A stretch of DNA of 33,631 nucleotides. Source: Candidatus Dadabacteria bacterium. GTDB lineage: Bacteria > Desulfobacterota_D > UBA1144 > Nemesobacterales > Nemesobacteraceae. The notes beneath the pieces are model-generated. The model saw nothing but the letters and a program-made list of their open reading frames with translations. It did not search any database and was not told where the DNA came from. A program made the translations under genes and the position numbers. The stretch is from the NCBI GenBank assembly GCA_022827275.1, contig JAJDTG010000018.1, positions 1 through 33,631 on the forward strand, given 5' to 3'. Shown here in pieces: positions 30,506 to 33,631 of this stretch (the stretch's first letter is position 1; each line of letters begins with the position of its first letter).

Positions 30506-30877
30506 ATGCCTACGATAAGCCAGTTGCTCAACAAGGGAAGAGAGACGGTTAAGAAGAAAAGCAAGGCCAGAGCTCTTCAGAGATGTCCCCAGCGAAGAGG
30601 GGTTTGTGTGAGGGTTTACACCACCACCCCAAAGAAGCCTAACTCCGCGCTCAGGAAGGTCGCTAGGATAAGGCTTACAAACGGCATAGAGGTCACAGGG
30701 TACATACCCGGGGAAGGACACACGCTGCAGGAGCACTCCGTTGTGCTCGTCAGGGGGGGCAGGGTGAAAGATCTTCCGGGAGTTAGATACCACATAGTCA
30801 GGGGAACTCTTGACTCAACTGGAGTTGAGAACAGAAGAAACGGGAGATCCAAGTACGGAGCCAAAAAGCCTAAGTAA
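30506..30877 (+). CDS. rpsL: 30S ribosomal protein S12
   Basis: S12 sits at the decoding centre and controls accuracy. The 123-residue protein has [12 protein letters not shown] at the start and the near-invariant [26 protein letters not shown] (about 28-53), which contains the conserved Lys whose replacement gives streptomycin resistance in other bacteria; here Lys is present (wild type, TPKKPNS). The [16 protein letters not shown] loop is also intact. It leads the str operon, 17 bp before rpsG. Confidence 0.98.
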   Translation: MPTISQLLNKGRETVKKKSKARALQRCPQRRGVCVRVYTTTPKKPNSALRKVARIRLTNGIEVTGYIPGEGHTLQEHSVVLVRGGRVKDLPGVRYHIVRGTLDSTGVENRRNGRSKYGAKKPK

Positions 30878-30894
30878 CGGGCGGGAAGCAGCAG

Positions 30895-31365
30895 ATGCCG
30901 AGAAAAGGTAGGGTAGCAAGAAGAAAACTGGCTCCGGATTCAAGAACCGGAGACCTGATAGTCGCCAAGTTTATAAACAGCCTTATGTACGACGGCAAGA
31001 AGAGCAAGGCGGAAAAAATCTTCTATGATTCTCTTGACAGGATAAAAGAGAAAACCGGAAAAGACCCGCTTGAAGTCTTTCACGACGCTCTTGACAAGAT
31101 AAAGCCCTCGGTCGAGGTAAGGTCAAGGCGCGTCGGCGGAGCCAACTACCAGGTTCCCATGGAAGTGAGTTCTTTCAGAAGGCAGTCCCTTGGGATCAGG
31201 TGGCTCATAAATTCCTCCCGCTCAAGATCAGAAAAATCGATGGTAGACAGGCTTTCTTCAGAAATAATTGATGCCCATAACAACAGGGGCAACGCTGTGA
31301 AGAAGAAAGAGGATGTTCACAGAATGGCTGAGGCCAACAGGGCCTTTGCGCACTACAGGTGGTAA
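30895..31365 (+). CDS. rpsG: 30S ribosomal protein S7
   Basis: S7 binds 16S rRNA early and starts assembly of the 30S head. The 156-residue length is standard, and the sequence shows [47 protein letters not shown] and the C-terminal [27 protein letters not shown] lies just ahead of the start. In other bacteria S7 can repress this operon by binding its own mRNA; the 17-bp rpsL-rpsG gap here is too short to show that site. Confidence 0.98.
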   Translation: MPRKGRVARRKLAPDSRTGDLIVAKFINSLMYDGKKSKAEKIFYDSLDRIKEKTGKDPLEVFHDALDKIKPSVEVRSRRVGGANYQVPMEVSSFRRQSLGIRWLINSSRSRSEKSMVDRLSSEIIDAHNNRGNAVKKKEDVHRMAEANRAFAHYRW

Positions 31366-31382
31366 TTCCCCGGAGGATTAAG

Positions 31383-33467
31383 GTGTCAGGACAGATATTC
31401 CCCATAGACAGGGTGAGAAACATCGGAATTGTTGCTCACATAGATGCTGGCAAGACCACTACTACTGAGAGAATACTCTTCTATACTGGCATAACCTACA
31501 AAATCGGTGAGGTGCACGAAGGTGCGGCGACCATGGACTGGATGGAGCAGGAACGCGAAAGGGGTATCACCATTACTTCAGCTACCACTACGTGCTTCTG
31601 GAATGACTGCAGAATAAACATCATAGATACTCCCGGCCACGTTGATTTCACCATAGAGGTTGAAAGATCGCTCAAGGTGCTTGACGGAGCGGTGGTTGTG
31701 TTTGACTGTGTCGGAGGAGTCGAACCTCAGACCGAGACGGTTTGGGGACAGGCCGACCGTTACTCTGTTCCAAGGATGTGTTTTGTGAACAAGATGGACA
31801 GGATCGGAGCGGACTTCTACAGGGTCGTGGACCAGATAGTTGAGAGACTCAGTGCCAATCCCGTGTGTCTTCAGATTCCTTGGTTTGACGGTGATGAGTT
31901 CACCGGAATAGTTGATCTGATAAGGATGAAAATGGCGGTCTGGGACGGGGAGAGCCTTGGGGCCAAGTTTGAATTCATAGATATTCCCGAGGACACGAAA
32001 GAGCAGGCGGCCGAATACAGGGAGAAACTTATAGAGGCTCTATCGGATAACGACGAGGAGATAATGGAGCTTTATCTCGACGGAGAGGATGTTCCCGAAG
32101 AGATGATCCGGAAATCCATAAGACGACAGACAATCGACGCGGCAATAGTTCCGGTGATGCTGGGATCGGCTTTTAAGAATAAGGGAGTGCAGCTCCTGCT
32201 AGATGCCGTTGTGGAATACATGCCCGCTCCCGTGGATCTGCCACCGGTAAAAGGCATTCATCCCAGGACCGATGAGGAAATCGGGAGAAAACCCGACAAA
32301 GAAGAACCCTTCTCCGCGCTTGCGTTTAAGATCATGTCGGACCCGTTCGTCGGCCAGCTTACCTACCTTCGGGTTTATTCCGGGAAACTAAAATCAGGCA
32401 CTACCGTCTACAATTCATCCAATCTTAAGAATGAAAAAATAGGAAGGCTTCTTCGCATGCACGCGGACAAACGCGAAGATATAAAAGAGATTGAGGCCGG
32501 TGGTATAGCGGCCGCGGTTGGGCTTAAGAACACTCTTACGGGTGATACCCTGTGCTCGGATTCAAATCCCGTGATACTTGAGAGTCTTCATATCTCGGAT
32601 CCGGTCATCTCGATTGCCATAGAGCCTAAGTCAAACGCCGACCAGGAGAAACTCGGTCTTTCGCTTAGCAAGCTTGCCATGGAGGATCCCTCCTTCAAGG
32701 TGAAAACCGATGAGGAGACCCGTCAGACGGTGATTTCCGGCATGGGTGAGCTTCACCTTGAGATAATCGTCGACAGGCTTAGAAGGGAGTTCAAGGTCGA
32801 TGCGAACGTAGGGAGGCCTCAGGTCGCTTACAGGGAGACGATAACCGCTACCTCTCAAACCGAAGGGAAATACATAAGACAGACCGGTGGGCGCGGTCAG
32901 TACGGTCATGTGAAGATAAGGGTGGAGCCTCTTGAGAGGGGCGAAGGATTTCAATTCAATGATCAGATAAAGGGAGGGGTGATTCCCAAGGAGTTTATTC
33001 CCGCTGTGCAGAAGGGAATAGTCGAGGCCATGGAGACCGGGGTTGTATCCGGGTATCCGGTAGTCGACGTGGCGGTCACTCTTTACGACGGTTCTTTTCA
33101 CGATGTAGATTCCTCGGAGATCGCCTTTAAGATTGCCGGTTCAATGGCATTTAAGGATGCGATCCATAAATCTTCTCCGGTTGTACTTGAGCCTGTAATG
33201 AAACTTGAGGTAGTTGTTCCTGAAGCTCACATGGGAACCGTCATAGGTGATCTGAGCTCAAGGCGCGGAAGAGTAAGCAGTACGGAAATGAGAGGTGCTA
33301 TGCAGGCGGTAAAGGCGGAAGTTCCGCTTGGCGAAATGTTCGGTTACGCGACCCACTTAAGGTCAATGACCGAAGGTAGGGGTTTGTTCACTATGGAATT
33401 CTCCCATTATTTTGCCCTGCCCGCCAACATAGCCGAAGAGTTAAAACAGGCAGCCAATGTCAGTTGA
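31383..33467 (+). CDS. fusA: Elongation factor G
   Basis: EF-G is the GTPase that moves tRNAs and mRNA through the ribosome. The start at GTG 31383 has GGAGG six bases ahead and gives 694 residues; the frame also opens at 31359 within the end of rpsG, but that adds only non-homologous residues. The GTPase motifs are [15 protein letters not shown] (about 16-30), [16 protein letters not shown] and [12 protein letters not shown]. Domains II-V follow with [37 protein letters not shown] and [10 protein letters not shown]. The C-terminus ends [12 protein letters not shown]. Sequence is complete and ordinary. Confidence 0.97.
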   Translation: MSGQIFPIDRVRNIGIVAHIDAGKTTTTERILFYTGITYKIGEVHEGAATMDWMEQERERGITITSATTTCFWNDCRINIIDTPGHVDFTIEVERSLKVLDGAVVVFDCVGGVEPQTETVWGQADRYSVPRMCFVNKMDRIGADFYRVVDQIVERLSANPVCLQIPWFDGDEFTGIVDLIRMKMAVWDGESLGAKFEFIDIPEDTKEQAAEYREKLIEALSDNDEEIMELYLDGEDVPEEMIRKSIRRQTIDAAIVPVMLGSAFKNKGVQLLLDAVVEYMPAPVDLPPVKGIHPRTDEEIGRKPDKEEPFSALAFKIMSDPFVGQLTYLRVYSGKLKSGTTVYNSSNLKNEKIGRLLRMHADKREDIKEIEAGGIAAAVGLKNTLTGDTLCSDSNPVILESLHISDPVISIAIEPKSNADQEKLGLSLSKLAMEDPSFKVKTDEETRQTVISGMGELHLEIIVDRLRREFKVDANVGRPQVAYRETITATSQTEGKYIRQTGGRGQYGHVKIRVEPLERGEGFQFNDQIKGGVIPKEFIPAVQKGIVEAMETGVVSGYPVVDVAVTLYDGSFHDVDSSEIAFKIAGSMAFKDAIHKSSPVVLEPVMKLEVVVPEAHMGTVIGDLSSRRGRVSSTEMRGAMQAVKAEVPLGEMFGYATHLRSMTEGRGLFTMEFSHYFALPANIAEELKQAANVS

Positions 33468-33505
33468 TATTTTTATGTTTTTTTTAACAAGGAGGTCAGC
33501 AAGAG

Positions 33506-33631
33506 ATGTCTAAGGCGAAGTTTGAGAGGGGGAAGCCGCATTTAAACATAGGGACGATAGGTCATGTGGATCATGGCAAGACGACGTTAACGGCGGCGAT
33601 AACGAGCATATTGTCAAAGCGAGGGCAGGCG
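33506..33631 (+). CDS. tuf: Elongation factor Tu, 5' part only
   Basis: The window ends 42 codons into the gene: [19 protein letters not shown] then [20 protein letters not shown], with the P-loop of EF-Tu. AAGGAGGT stands eight bases before the ATG. EF-Tu carries aminoacyl-tRNA to the ribosome. Gene order rpsL-rpsG-fusA-tuf is the classic str operon. Confidence 0.97.
   Translation, partial: MSKAKFERGKPHLNIGTIGHVDHGKTTLTAAITSILSKRGQA

Overview
The window looks like chromosomal DNA from a Gram-negative (diderm), moderate-GC bacterium. Core housekeeping genes (era, rpoZ, ssb, glmU, glmS, purD, hisIE, rpsL-rpsG-fusA-tuf) are intact, and there are lipoprotein-type signal sequences on a PhoD phosphatase and on a serine protease. 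Protein sequences have a delta-proteobacterial or Dadabacteria-like flavour, but nothing here fixes the phylum.

Layout. (1) 1-3.6 kb: the first codons of an unidentified gene, a DNA photolyase gene (phr), and an IS1634-type element of 1,914 bp lodged between phr and era. It is flanked by an unusually long perfect 46-bp target duplication. (2) 3.6-5.9 kb: era, followed by a two-gene RHH/winged-helix antitoxin plus PIN toxin module, followed by a decayed second copy of the era 3' end. (3) 5.9-12.1 kb: metabolic and accessory genes, namely an enoyl-CoA hydratase family protein, a ParD-like RHH domain fused to a minimal nucleotidyltransferase, an ArsC-like phosphatase/reductase, a nucleoside 2-deoxyribosyltransferase-like protein, a zinc alcohol dehydrogenase, a DnaQ-like exonuclease, two tandem paralogues with a split zinc ribbon, and hisIE. 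(4) 12.2-17.9 kb: two tandem PhoD phosphatases and a lipoprotein with two complete trypsin-like domains. (5) 17.9-19.4 kb: the 3' stump of a fumarylacetoacetate-hydrolase gene cut off by an IS5-family element whose transposase has lost its first catalytic Asp. (6) 19.4-25.1 kb: an exported double Cache-like protein with a 10-G tract in its reading frame, rpoZ, hyuA, a Nudix hydrolase, and a Fic protein preceded by repeated operator-like palindromes. (7) 25.2-33.6 kb: ssb, the amino-sugar pair glmU-glmS, purD, and the str operon (rpsL, rpsG, fusA, start of tuf) behind a near-perfect sigma-70 promoter.

How the genes fit together. glmU and glmS (1-nt gap) supply UDP-GlcNAc for the envelope. rpsL-rpsG-fusA-tuf is the translation operon. 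The accessory middle shows repeated gain and loss: two insertion sequences, a truncated gene, a duplicated gene end, and three toxin/antitoxin-like loci (PIN, RHH-nucleotidyltransferase, Fic), each with palindromic or repeated operator-like DNA in front. No CRISPR array, tRNA or rRNA was recognised. No complete new defence system is evident. The most unusual items are the split-zinc-ribbon gene pair, the RHH-nucleotidyltransferase fusion, the toxin module bracketed by era sequence, and the poly-G-bearing exported protein.
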